Shown: positions 14,665-22,104, numbered from the stretch's first letter. The stretch: DNA of 22,302 nt from an uncultured Bacilli bacterium (GCA_947632355.1 CANROY010000014.1:1-22302); one strand, 5' to 3'. Program-made: numbers and translations. The notes: generated from the sequence alone by a model not told the origin.

Positions 14665-14693
14665 TTTACATTAAATCTTTACACAGATTATAC
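14665..14693 (+). promoter_or_regulatory. Candidate promoter of the bacteriocin operon
   Basis: TTTACA (14665-14670), 17 bases, TTATAC (14688-14693). It lies among repeated TTTAC elements (14651, 14665, 14678 and 14710), including an 11-bp direct repeat AATTTACATTA at 14663-14673 and 14708-14718. The rest of the 291-base gap (14534-14824) shows only the two hairpins annotated here. Confidence 0.4.
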
Positions 14694-14719
14694 GAATTAT
14701 GTCAAAAAATTTACATTAG

Positions 14720-14744
14720 AAAGTAGAAAAAACTACTTTTTTTT
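14720..14744 (+). terminator. Hairpin terminator in the bacteriocin-operon leader (possible attenuator)
   Basis: AAAGTAG (14720-14726) pairs perfectly with CTACTTT (14733-14739) around six A, followed by a T8 tract. It lies between the candidate promoter and the exporter start codon. Confidence 0.6.
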
Positions 14745-14824
14745 CATTTTTTGAAAAAAATTTAAGTGAAAAAAAAGGAAATAGCAAATTCGCGGTGTAT
14801 ATATAAGAGTAGGAGGTAATAAAA

Positions 14825-16891
14825 ATGAAAAAGAATATTGTTGTAAAGCAACAAGATCTAAAAGATTGTGGTGTGTGTTCACTTTTATCTATTCTAAAAT
14901 ACTACGGCGGATATGTTCCACTTGAAAAGTTACGAATGGATACGCAAACGTCATTGGAGGGGACAACGGCTTATCAATTAGTAAAGACAGCACGAAATTA
15001 TGGATTTGATGCCTATGGTATGAAGTTAGAACATTTAAGTGAACTTGAAGATGCAGTGTTACCTGTAATTGCTCATGTTGAAATCAACCATTTAACCCAC
15101 TTCCTCGTTATCTATAAACTAAATGCAACTGAGTTAGAAATTATGGATCCTGCAAAAGGTATGATAAAAATTTCTAGAAGTGATTTTGAAGCGATTTGGT
15201 CGGGCAATATCCTTTTCTTTTATCCTAAACATCAACTACCGGAAATGTTAAACCAAAATCATTTGCTTGAATTCATTTTTGCTATTTTTAAACAAGAAAA
15301 GAAAACCATCCTTAAAATTCTTGTTTTAACCGGCTTCTTAACCCTCATTACAATCTTAACAGGTTTTTATTTTAAAGTAGGAATGAACTTTATTACGGAT
15401 AATGAAGATAAAAAAGTTTTATTCACTGTTATGATGATTTTTTTCTTATTGCACACATTAAAATATATTTTTATGTATTTAAGAAATCATTTTAAAGTCT
15501 ACTTAAATAAAAATTTAGATGGACAACTTTATTACAGTTTCTTGCATCATTTATTTTTACTTCCTAATTATTTTATGAAGAATAGAACAACAGGTGAAAT
15601 TATGGTTCGTATTAAAGAACTTGAAAATATGAAAGAGGTGTTTTCAGAAGTTTTAGTCACAATTCTATTTGATTCTATTCTTTCTATTAGTGTTGGTCTC
15701 ATTTTACTACACATTCATAAAAAACTTTTTTTTCTTCTTTGTTTCTTTGTTTTTATGTATGTGGTATTTGGGATCATTACCGGAAAAATCATGTATAAGA
15801 AGGCTCTACATACGAATGAGGCTGAAGTAGCGTTTCAATCGACCGTCGTTGAAAATATCGATTCCATTATTTCTTTAAAAAACTTAAATATTTTAAAATC
15901 CTTTTTTCAAAAAGTAGAAATGCGCCTTGTCGCTTATTTAGAACAATCCTATGGTTTAAATAAGAAGGTTATCAATACAGCGACAATTGCAAATTTACTT
16001 GAAGGATTCTTAGAATTTTTTGTTATCTCTTTTGGATTGTATGAAATCGTGAATAATCGCTGTACGTTATTAAATTTAATAACATTTGAAAGTTTAATCT
16101 CATTCTTCTTCACTCCATTTAAATCGGTTATTCAAATCATACCAAGTTACAATTATGTAAAGGTAAGCATACAAAAAATCAATGATTTTTATACAATTCC
16201 GGAAGAACAAAGTGAAATCGGTCTACGAGAATTTAAAAATGGAGATATTATAATTGAACATTTAAATTTTTCATATAATGACTTTTCTCCTTTGTTTCAA
16301 GATTTTTCTTTGAGTATTAAAGAAAAAGATTGTGTTTTATTTAAAGGAAATAGTGGATGTGGAAAGAGTACACTATGTCAAATCATTAGTCGTTTAGTTG
16401 AAACCAAAAATAGTAACATTACGATTGGAAATGTGATGCTAAACGATTATAGCTTGGCTACAATTCGTAAAAATATTACGTATGTGAGTCAGAAAGAAAA
16501 TTTACTACAAGATACCATCAAGAATAATATTTTGTTAAATCGCTCTATTCCGGAAGAGAAATATTTAGAAATTTTATCGATTTGTGAGATTGAAAGTATT
16601 GTTTCAAAAAAGCCTCTTCGTTATGAAACATTTTTAACCAAAGATGCTACGAATATTTCGGGTGGAGAAAAACAAAGAATTATTTTGGCAAGAGCCTTAT
16701 TAAATGATTTTCAAATCCTTATTTTGGATGAAGCTTTAAGTGAAGTCAATAGTGACTTAGAAGTATCGATTATTAAGAATATCAAATCGTATTTTAAAGA
16801 GAAAACAATTATTTATGTGAGTCATAAAAAACACGATAAATACTTTGATCAAGTATATGACTTTGGAGAATTAATATGCAAGAGTACATAA
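14825..16891 (+). CDS. Peptidase-containing bacteriocin ABC exporter (C39 peptidase + membrane + ATPase)
   Basis: Removes double-glycine leaders from peptides and exports the mature peptide. The 688-residue length is typical of one-chain exporters. The N-terminal C39 cysteine protease (1 to about 135) has QQDLKDCGVCSLL (C15), H92 in LTHFLV and D108 in MDPAKG. The transmembrane domain spans about 155-435. The ATPase has Walker A GNSGCGKST (508-516), signature ISGGE (611-615), Walker B ILILDEA (631-637) and switch histidine H667. All catalytic residues are intact. A strong AGGAGG lies 8 bases before the ATG. It overlaps the next gene by 16 bases and is followed by two double-glycine peptides, its likely cargo. 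Confidence 0.95.
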   Translation: MKKNIVVKQQDLKDCGVCSLLSILKYYGGYVPLEKLRMDTQTSLEGTTAYQLVKTARNYGFDAYGMKLEHLSELEDAVLPVIAHVEINHLTHFLVIYKLNATELEIMDPAKGMIKISRSDFEAIWSGNILFFYPKHQLPEMLNQNHLLEFIFAIFKQEKKTILKILVLTGFLTLITILTGFYFKVGMNFITDNEDKKVLFTVMMIFFLLHTLKYIFMYLRNHFKVYLNKNLDGQLYYSFLHHLFLLPNYFMKNRTTGEIMVRIKELENMKEVFSEVLVTILFDSILSISVGLILLHIHKKLFFLLCFFVFMYVVFGIITGKIMYKKALHTNEAEVAFQSTVVENIDSIISLKNLNILKSFFQKVEMRLVAYLEQSYGLNKKVINTATIANLLEGFLEFFVISFGLYEIVNNRCTLLNLITFESLISFFFTPFKSVIQIIPSYNYVKVSIQKINDFYTIPEEQSEIGLREFKNGDIIIEHLNFSYNDFSPLFQDFSLSIKEKDCVLFKGNSGCGKSTLCQIISRLVETKNSNITIGNVMLNDYSLATIRKNITYVSQKENLLQDTIKNNILLNRSIPEEKYLEILSICEIESIVSKKPLRYETFLTKDATNISGGEKQRIILARALLNDFQILILDEALSEVNSDLEVSIIKNIKSYFKEKTIIYVSHKKHDKYFDQVYDFGELICKST

Positions 16892-17301
16892 AATATAATT
16901 TGCACCATTACTTAAGGAAAGATGCCAAAAAGTATTCCTTTTTATGGGTAATTCCTATATGCCTTTTTCTATTTTTACTAGGTTTTGCTTATAAAAGGAG
17001 TGCTTATGATGTAATAGAAATAAAAGGACAAACTTTTTGTAATGATGAGTGTACAATTGATTTTTTCTATCCTGTAGATAGTTTTCTCTATGAATTTGTA
17101 AAAATCAATCATAAAAAATATGAAGTGGATGAAGTAAAGTTTGATGATCCAATACTTGATAGTAATAATACAGCTATTCAAAATATAACACTAAAGTTAA
17201 AAGAATATCAGGGGAAAAACAATGAATTTGTGGTAGTAGAAGTTTTTAAGAACAAAGAGAACTTGCTTAAAAAAATAGCAAAAATTATAAAAGAAAGGTG
17301 A
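16876..17301 (+). CDS. Small membrane accessory protein of the bacteriocin operon
   Basis: A 141-residue protein with a charged N-terminus, one membrane span (about residues 22-40) and a C-terminal domain probably outside the cell. Its position directly after the exporter, overlapping it by 16 bases, resembles HlyD-like accessory proteins of bacteriocin export, but it is far shorter and lacks the long coiled coil. It has a close cysteine pair (FCNDEC), perhaps a disulfide. It could be a reduced accessory subunit or the immunity protein, since no other immunity candidate is seen. Both roles are inferred from position. Its stop codon overlaps the ribosome site of the first peptide. Confidence 0.75.
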   Translation: MQEYIKYNLHHYLRKDAKKYSFLWVIPICLFLFLLGFAYKRSAYDVIEIKGQTFCNDECTIDFFYPVDSFLYEFVKINHKKYEVDEVKFDDPILDSNNTAIQNITLKLKEYQGKNNEFVVVEVFKNKENLLKKIAKIIKER

Positions 17302-17307
17302 GTAAAT

Positions 17308-17445
17308 ATGCATTTAAAAGAACAAGAATTAAATGAAATTAGTGGAGGAGGAATTAGTTACACCGTACTTGGTATTCTAACAGCGATTGGAGTATTCATA
17401 GCAGGTGTAGTTGACGGAATCGTACGTCCATTAAAATGCAATTAG
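17308..17445 (+). CDS. Bacteriocin precursor 1 with double-glycine leader
   Basis: A 45-residue peptide missed by length cut-offs, with AAAGGTGAG six bases upstream of the ATG. The leader MHLKEQELNEISGG has the classic L-x-x-x-E-L-x-x-I-x-G-G form, cleaved after G14. The 31-residue core (15-45) is hydrophobic and helical, with a GVVDG (GxxxG) motif at 33-37. It ends in RPLKCN with a single cysteine (C44). The leader differs from that of the next peptide at only two positions. Together they look like a two-peptide (class IIb) bacteriocin of the lactobin/cerein type, but I cannot confirm a family without a search. Confidence 0.88.
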   Translation: MHLKEQELNEISGGGISYTVLGILTAIGVFIAGVVDGIVRPLKCN

Positions 17446-17458
17446 AAAGGAGTATTTT

Positions 17459-17614
17459 ATGTCTTTAAAAGAACAAGAATTAAATGAAATCACTGGTGGA
17501 GCAATTACAGCAACTTTATTTAATAGTATTGCAAGACTTATTAATACCGTGCTGGATTTAGGTAGAACGGTTGGTTCTTCTATTCGCCGTATTTCGAATC
17601 GAAATTATTGCTAA
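17459..17614 (+). CDS. Bacteriocin precursor 2 with double-glycine leader
   Basis: A 51-residue peptide with AAAGGAG (17446-17452) six bases before the ATG. The leader MSLKEQELNEITGG is nearly identical to that of peptide 1 and should be cut after G14 by the same exporter. The 37-residue core (15-51) is cationic and amphipathic, with LDLGRTVGSSIRRIS containing a GRTVG (GxxxG) motif at 35-39, and a final cysteine (C51). The cores of the two peptides are unrelated in sequence, as expected for complementary partners rather than a duplication. The gap between the two genes is 13 bases. Confidence 0.88.
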   Translation: MSLKEQELNEITGGAITATLFNSIARLINTVLDLGRTVGSSIRRISNRNYC

Positions 17615-17617
17615 ACC

Positions 17618-17646
17618 TTGCTTTAAGACTAGAATTAGTTTATAAT
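17618..17646 (+). promoter_or_regulatory. Promoter of the pilin-like gene
   Basis: TTGCTT (17618-17623), 17 bases, TATAAT (17641-17646), just after the second peptide gene. I see no terminator between, so read-through is possible. Confidence 0.65.
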
Positions 17647-17674
17647 TGTAGTTAAGAATAAAGGAGGAATAGAA

Positions 17675-18427
17675 ATGAAGAATAACAAAGGATTTATTGC
17701 TATTTCTTTAATCTATTCCTTTTTTTTAGTGTTTTTAGTAACCCTTTTAATGATTGCTTTAAATTATGCAAAAAATAGAATTTTATTAAGTGCTATAAAA
17801 AATACAACTCAAGAATATTTAAATAGCCTTTCTGAATTTAGCCCTGTTTCTTTAGAAAATAAAACATATGAAAATCAAGAGACAGTAAAAATTGGAAGTG
17901 AAATGTGGCAAGTTATTGAAGACAAAGAAGATAGTGTCACTTTAATTTTAAATCGTAATTTAACAAATGAGGAAATTAGTAAAGGTTTAGAAACATACGA
18001 TTTAGAAGAAGCAATAGAAAACGATCAAGTACTCATGTGTTATAATTCCTATATCCCTTCTTTTTGCAATTATCAAGATGATGTAACTTTTAATACTTAT
18101 TCTTGGAGTAATAGTATTGTAAAAAAAATTGTAGATGCATGGTTTCAAAATGATGCCTTGCTTCAAAAGGGGGTTTCTAGAGGAAATATCATTGAAATGG
18201 AATATAATGATGGATTAAGTGAAGAAAATCATACATACAACTCTTTAGTACGTATTCCAACCTATATTGAATATGACAAAATTGATGATGGAGATAGTAT
18301 GTGGTATTTAACTAGTGGAGAACGTACAAACGGAATCAGCACTATTCAAATTGGTTCAGAATTTGTACAAGCTCACTCTACTAAAAAAGCAATTCGACCT
18401 GTTATTACTGTAAAAAAATCTACTTAA
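17675..18427 (+). CDS. Pilin-like exported protein
   Basis: A 250-residue protein beginning MKNNKGFIAISLIYSFFLVF. A short basic segment, K-G-F and then a long hydrophobic helix (about 7-29) resembles a type IV prepilin (class III) signal, cut between G and F. The glutamate normally at position 5 of the mature pilin is absent. The rest is extracellular in style: EMWQVIEDKEDSVTLILNRNL near residue 75, two cysteines around 116-125 (MCYN, SFCNY), and a C-terminal KKAIRPVITVKKS. The last motif recurs in surface proteins with a DUF6273-like fold, in my recollection. AAGGAGG precedes the ATG. No prepilin peptidase or pilus ATPase is in the window. Its 3' end overlaps the convergent DUF368 gene by 8 bases. 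Confidence 0.75.
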   Translation: MKNNKGFIAISLIYSFFLVFLVTLLMIALNYAKNRILLSAIKNTTQEYLNSLSEFSPVSLENKTYENQETVKIGSEMWQVIEDKEDSVTLILNRNLTNEEISKGLETYDLEEAIENDQVLMCYNSYIPSFCNYQDDVTFNTYSWSNSIVKKIVDAWFQNDALLQKGVSRGNIIEMEYNDGLSEENHTYNSLVRIPTYIEYDKIDDGDSMWYLTSGERTNGISTIQIGSEFVQAHSTKKAIRPVITVKKST

Positions 18428-19220
18428 AAAAGTTTAAAGTTTGGCTAAAAAGAAAACTCATACTTAGTAGAATGCCATAAAGAAGAATGTGCTGTAAATC
18501 AAAGGGATACATAGGAAGTAGTACAAGAGCACTCATCAAAACCATACCGATAATAAAACTCATAAAAATTTTTCGCTGTTTTTCTAAAAAATACAAGGAG
18601 ACTTTACTACCTATAAAAAAACCCAATAAATCTCCTAAAAAATAGAAAAGTAGGGGAATTAAGAAAGAAAGATTCACAAAACTTAAATTGGCTAGGTAAG
18701 ACTTATAAAGAAAGTATGGGCCTAAAATCATCATCATCATAGAACCGGATATACCAGGTAGAATGGTAAAGAAGCCATCTAAGGAACCATAAATAGAAAA
18801 AACAAGTAGGAAAGAAAAAGTAAGTTTTGGATATTCTAAAATAACAGGTGGAGTAGAAATACTAAAACAAGAAAGAAAAAAAATAAGAAGCATTCCTAAG
18901 AAAAGCCAAAAAAGATTTGGTTTTTGTTTTTCTTGCTTTAGTAAATCCGGAATGGAAAATAAAACAAAACCACTAAATAAAATCATGGTTGCCTTTGGTG
19001 CAAAATAAAAAAGAAGTTCTATAATTCTTGCAAATGTTATAACACCAATAAGAATGCCCAATACGAGTACAAGTATAGAATGGCGATTTTCTTTTTCTTT
19101 AAAATGGGCTATAGCATTGGTAACTGCTGCATATTGTTTGGTTAAAACGAGAACTGTTCCACCACTAATACCGGGAATTAAACTTACAACACCTATTAAA
19201 AAACCTGTAAAAAAGAACAT
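18420..19220 (-). CDS. DUF368 (PopT-type) undecaprenyl-phosphate translocase family protein
   Basis: DUF368 proteins (PopT) return undecaprenyl phosphate across the cytoplasmic membrane for cell-wall recycling, as shown for family members. This 266-residue protein has the two internally repeated re-entrant signatures SLIPGISGGTVLVL (near residue 15) and TILPGISGSMMMMI (near residue 155), and about eight membrane segments. ATG 19220 has GGTGA five bases upstream; in-frame GTG and TTG codons just upstream lie in that site. The gene stands alone on the minus strand and divergent from lemA. Function for this copy is by family only. Confidence 0.88.
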   Translation of the reverse strand: MFFFTGFLIGVVSLIPGISGGTVLVLTKQYAAVTNAIAHFKEKENRHSILVLVLGILIGVITFARIIELLFYFAPKATMILFSGFVLFSIPDLLKQEKQKPNLFWLFLGMLLIFFLSCFSISTPPVILEYPKLTFSFLLVFSIYGSLDGFFTILPGISGSMMMMILGPYFLYKSYLANLSFVNLSFLIPLLFYFLGDLLGFFIGSKVSLYFLEKQRKIFMSFIIGMVLMSALVLLPMYPFDLQHILLYGILLSMSFLFSQTLNFFK

Positions 19221-19248
19221 AACTTTCACCAATTCATTTTATGTTTTA

Positions 19249-19277
19249 TTGTACAATTCAAGAACATATGATAGAAT
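19249..19277 (+). promoter_or_regulatory. Promoter of lemA
   Basis: TTGTAC (19249-19254), 17 bases, TAGAAT (19272-19277) with TGA directly before (extended -10). Confidence 0.65.
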
Positions 19278-19303
19278 AAGAATATATTAAGGAGGAAAAA
19301 AAT

Positions 19304-19852
19304 ATGTGGATATGGATATTACTTGCCATTGTTGTTGTTTTAATTTTATTTGTTGTATCAACTTATAACCAACTCATTACTTTAAGGAATAGAGTAAAAG
19401 ATCAATGGGCACAAATTGATGTTCAATTAAAAAGGAGATTTGATTTAATTCCAAATTTAGTTGAAACGGTAAAAGGCTATGCCAAACATGAAAGTGAAAC
19501 GTTAGAAAATGTGATTAAAGCTAGAAATACTTTTTTAAGTGCTACAACTCCAGAAGATGAAATGCAAGCTGATGGGGAACTTACCAAAGCCATTTCAAAA
19601 CTATTTGCTTTAACAGAAAGTTATCCGGATTTAAAAGCCAATACGAATTTTACAGAATTACAAACGGAATTACAAGATACAGAAGATAAAATTGCTAGTG
19701 CTCGTCAATTTTATAATGATACCGTTATGACGTATAACAACAAAGTACAAACAATTCCAAGTAACATTGTTGCTTCATTATTTAAGTTTAAATTAGAAGC
19801 TTTCTTTGAAGCCAATGAAACTGAAAGAGAAAACGTACAAGTTAAATTTTAA
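19304..19852 (+). CDS. lemA: LemA family protein
   Basis: A 182-residue LemA protein. It has an N-terminal membrane anchor (about 1-20) and the hallmark segments YNQLITLRNRVKDQWAQIDV, LKRRFDLIPNLVETVKGYA and ARQFYNDTVMTYN, with a long helical bundle exposed outside. The molecular role of LemA is not settled. It is very often paired with a DUF2207 or TPM-domain gene, as here, and the two products may act together at the envelope. AAGGAGG precedes the ATG. A strong hairpin overlaps the stop codon and may reduce transcription into the next gene. Confidence 0.95.
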   Translation: MWIWILLAIVVVLILFVVSTYNQLITLRNRVKDQWAQIDVQLKRRFDLIPNLVETVKGYAKHESETLENVIKARNTFLSATTPEDEMQADGELTKAISKLFALTESYPDLKANTNFTELQTELQDTEDKIASARQFYNDTVMTYNNKVQTIPSNIVASLFKFKLEAFFEANETERENVQVKF

Positions 19853-19875
19853 GCAATGCTTAAAATTTTCTTTTT
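19844..19875 (+). terminator. Perfect hairpin at the lemA stop, probable partial terminator
   Basis: AAATTTTAAGC (19844-19854) pairs perfectly with GCTTAAAATTT (19858-19868) around AAT, followed by a T-rich tract. It separates lemA from the DUF2207 gene that follows 14 bases after the tract, so it may set their expression ratio. Confidence 0.65.
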
Positions 19876-19889
19876 AGAGGAGGACAAAC

Positions 19890-21764
19890 ATGAAAAAATT
19901 AATAATTGGGTTCCTTTTTCTTTTTTTACCAGTCTTTGTTTCTGCTGATAAAGTTGATTATACAATAAAACACTATTATATTAATGCCGATTTATTAGAA
20001 AACGGAGATATGGATGTTATAGAATTGATTGTTTTAAAAGGAAGTTTTAATGGCTATATTCGTGATATTGTATTTAAAAATTATCGTTTAGGGTATAGTG
20101 GTTATGAAAGTAATGCCATTTATAATGCGAGTGATATTGTAGTTTCTGAAATTTCAGCCAAAAAGGTAAGTGATGTTTCCTTTGCTACTTTAGAAGATAC
20201 GGATTTTACTAAATTAGTGGAAGGAAAAGGCGCAAATGGTGGCTATCTAGAAAGTTACTTAACCGGTGGCTATAGTTACAAAATGTACTTTAAAAGTCAA
20301 AAAGAACAAGTAGCGTTCCGTTTAAAATATACTGTAAAAGATGCTTTAGTTTTACATAATGATGTTGGAGAACTATACTATACCTTTATTGGAGAAGATT
20401 ATGATGATGCCATCCACGATTTACAAATTAGAGTAAATTTACCAGCCAAAGATGAGAGTTCTTCATTTAAAGTATGGGCTCATGGGGATTTAGCAGGTGA
20501 AATTTATCCTTATGAAAATGCATATTTAATTGCCAAAGCAAATGTACTTGACCCTTATAGTTCTGTCGATATTCGTACGACGTTTTCGAAAACGTTACTA
20601 AATGAAAAGTTAGTCAAGAAGCAATCGGAAGAAACAGCCTTAGAAGAAATTATAAAAGTTGAAGAAGAAAGGGCTAACGTTGCTAACCAACAAAGAGTAC
20701 GTATGAGAATTCTTTTCTATGGGTTACTTATCTTTTCCATTTTCCATATGATTGGTTTAATACTTGCTTGGATTTATATTTATTTCAAATACGATAAAGA
20801 ATATAAATCCGATTTTACAAACGAATACAATCGTGAATTTATTGATGATTATAATGTCGAAGTTATTGATTACTTAATGACAAAATCTATAACACCAAAT
20901 GCTTTATCTGCATCCATAATGAATATGATTTATAAGAAAAATATTAAAGTAGAAGAAATTCCAAGTGATAAAAAGAAAAAAGACTATACGTTTACTTTAG
21001 TAAATGAAGATGGTTTAAATGGTACGGAGAAAAAATTAACGGCTTTTCTATTTACGAAAGTAGGGAAAAATAATACATTTACATCAAAAGAATTACAAAA
21101 TTATGCCAAAAGTACAAAAACTTGTGATGAGTTTTCAGCAAGTTATACCTCTTGGAAAAATGCAGTTTTAAAAGATGGAAAAGAACAAAACTTCTTCGAA
21201 AAAAGTGGTAAAGCGAAAGGAATTGGATTCTTATTCTTCTTTCTAGCCATTCTGCTAGTCATATTAAAAAGTGCCTTTAACATTGTATCTCCTCTTGTCT
21301 TTGTTAATATGACTCTAAGTATTATTTTCTTCATTTATACACTTGCTTTCTTTAAGCGTACAAAAAAAGGAAATGAGGATTATGTAAGATGGATGGCATT
21401 TAAGAAATTTCTAAATGATTTTGGTACATTTGATACAAAAGAATTACCAGAAATAAAGTTATGGGAACGTTATATGGTTTATGCAACGATTTTTGGCCTT
21501 GCCGATAAAGTATCAAAAGCCATGAATGTCAAAATAAAAGAACTAGAAATGAATGGAGAAAGTGTTCTTTACTATCCAACATTTGGAGATTACTATTTTT
21601 ATAATTCCTTAAATCATTTAGTACATAATGCGATTACTTCGAATACCCAAACGATTACAGCAGAACGTGCTTCTTCTTCCTTCTCAAGTGGAGGAGGCTC
21701 AGGTGGAGGCTTCTCTTCTGGAGGAGGCTTCGGAGGTGGCGGTGGCGGAGGCCACGGATTTTAA
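19890..21764 (+). CDS. DUF2207 domain-containing membrane protein with glycine-rich tail
   Basis: A 624-residue envelope protein. It has a signal peptide (1-19, ending VFVSA) and an extracellular N-terminal DUF2207 domain (about 20-240), with features such as INADLLENGDMDVIELIVLKG and a repeated beta pattern. A membrane span follows (about 270-295), then a cytoplasmic segment, and two more spans lie near 445-495. The tail is glycine/serine-rich (last about 29 residues, SSFSSGGG repeats, ending GGHGF), typical of this family. Function is not established; pairing with lemA is characteristic. GAGGAGG lies 7 bases before the ATG. The tail's GC-rich codons make a local composition shift but use mixed glycine codons, unlike the pure G-runs elsewhere. 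Confidence 0.9.
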   Translation: MKKLIIGFLFLFLPVFVSADKVDYTIKHYYINADLLENGDMDVIELIVLKGSFNGYIRDIVFKNYRLGYSGYESNAIYNASDIVVSEISAKKVSDVSFATLEDTDFTKLVEGKGANGGYLESYLTGGYSYKMYFKSQKEQVAFRLKYTVKDALVLHNDVGELYYTFIGEDYDDAIHDLQIRVNLPAKDESSSFKVWAHGDLAGEIYPYENAYLIAKANVLDPYSSVDIRTTFSKTLLNEKLVKKQSEETALEEIIKVEEERANVANQQRVRMRILFYGLLIFSIFHMIGLILAWIYIYFKYDKEYKSDFTNEYNREFIDDYNVEVIDYLMTKSITPNALSASIMNMIYKKNIKVEEIPSDKKKKDYTFTLVNEDGLNGTEKKLTAFLFTKVGKNNTFTSKELQNYAKSTKTCDEFSASYTSWKNAVLKDGKEQNFFEKSGKAKGIGFLFFFLAILLVILKSAFNIVSPLVFVNMTLSIIFFIYTLAFFKRTKKGNEDYVRWMAFKKFLNDFGTFDTKELPEIKLWERYMVYATIFGLADKVSKAMNVKIKELEMNGESVLYYPTFGDYYFYNSLNHLVHNAITSNTQTITAERASSSFSSGGGSGGGFSSGGGFGGGGGGGHGF

Positions 21765-21769
21765 ACGAT

Positions 21770-21798
21770 TTGCTATTTATATAAAAATAATTTATAAT
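21770..21798 (+). promoter_or_regulatory. Promoter of the antisense RNA
   Basis: TTGCTA (21770-21775), 17 bases, TATAAT (21793-21798). It predicts a transcript start near 21805 and has no gene-like ORF downstream. Confidence 0.6.
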
Positions 21799-21804
21799 TA
21801 AAAT

Positions 21805-21886
21805 GTAAGTGTTACCGAGATTAGGTAACGCCTACCAGTAGATAGACGTTATACCATTGCATAAATGCTTTGGTATGACGTTTTTA
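21805..21886 (+). ncRNA. Predicted small antitoxin RNA of a type I toxin-antitoxin locus
   Basis: About 82 bases between a good promoter and a strong terminator. It starts with the hairpin GTTACC-GAGATTA-GGTAAC (21811-21829). GTAACGCCTACC (21825-21836) is nearly repeated in direct orientation at 22045-22056 (GTAAACGCCACC), inside the toxin-gene leader on the opposite strand. The two RNAs should therefore pair there and, where they run into each other, across the terminator. This is the layout of Fst/pAD1 and TxpA/RatA modules. Existence of the RNA is inferred from sequence. Confidence 0.55.
21846..21886 (+). terminator. Terminator of the antisense RNA, reaching the toxin gene's 3' end
   Basis: ACGTTATACCA (21846-21856) pairs with TGGTATGACGT (21871-21881), one T-G pair, enclosing a further GCAT/ATGC stem, followed by five T. 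The minus strand lacks a matching T-run, so it is clearly directional. Confidence 0.8.
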
Positions 21887-21888
21887 TG

Positions 21889-21975
21889 TTATATTAAACG
21901 TAATATAATTACGAATAGCATAACTATAATTACTAGAAGAACTAGTATACATAAATGTAAACTTTCTTTGTTCAT
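21889..21975 (-). CDS. Hydrophobic 28-residue peptide, probable type I toxin
   Basis: Starting at ATG 21975 with AAGGAGTGAG nine bases upstream, the frame encodes MNKESLHLCILVLLVIIVML followed by FVIILRLI. It has a short polar start, one long leucine/isoleucine/valine membrane helix and a single late arginine. That composition is typical of small membrane toxins such as Fst, TxpA and BsrG, although the sequence matches none I know. Support comes from the strong ribosome site, a consensus promoter (22077-22104), a structured leader of about 95 bases, and a convergent small-RNA gene. It is too short for usual gene finding. Confidence 0.65.
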   Translation of the reverse strand: MNKESLHLCILVLLVIIVMLFVIILRLI

Positions 21976-22076
21976 AACTACTCACTCCTTCTTTCCCTTT
22001 CAACAACCAAAACGATTCCTGTAAGGAAGATAGAAAAATGGATAGTAAACGCCACCTTTCTCGGTAACGGTGAGTT

Positions 22077-22104
22077 ATTATAGAGTAAAATTATTTAATT
22101 TCAA
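22077..22104 (-). promoter_or_regulatory. Promoter of the toxin mRNA
   Basis: On the minus strand TTGAAA (22104-22099), 16 bases, TATAAT (22082-22077). The transcript should begin near 22070, directly at a hairpin GTTACC-GAGAAA-GGTGGC (22068-22051) in the leader. Confidence 0.65.

Noticed and set aside
19054..19290. A plus-strand ORF opposite the 5' part of the DUF368 gene
   Set aside because: It is antisense to a conserved membrane protein, has no ribosome site and runs through the lemA promoter.
21676..21764. GC-rich, glycine-coding tail considered as a third G-run or foreign insert
   Set aside because: It uses mixed GGA, GGC and GGT codons, and glycine-rich tails are normal for DUF2207 proteins.
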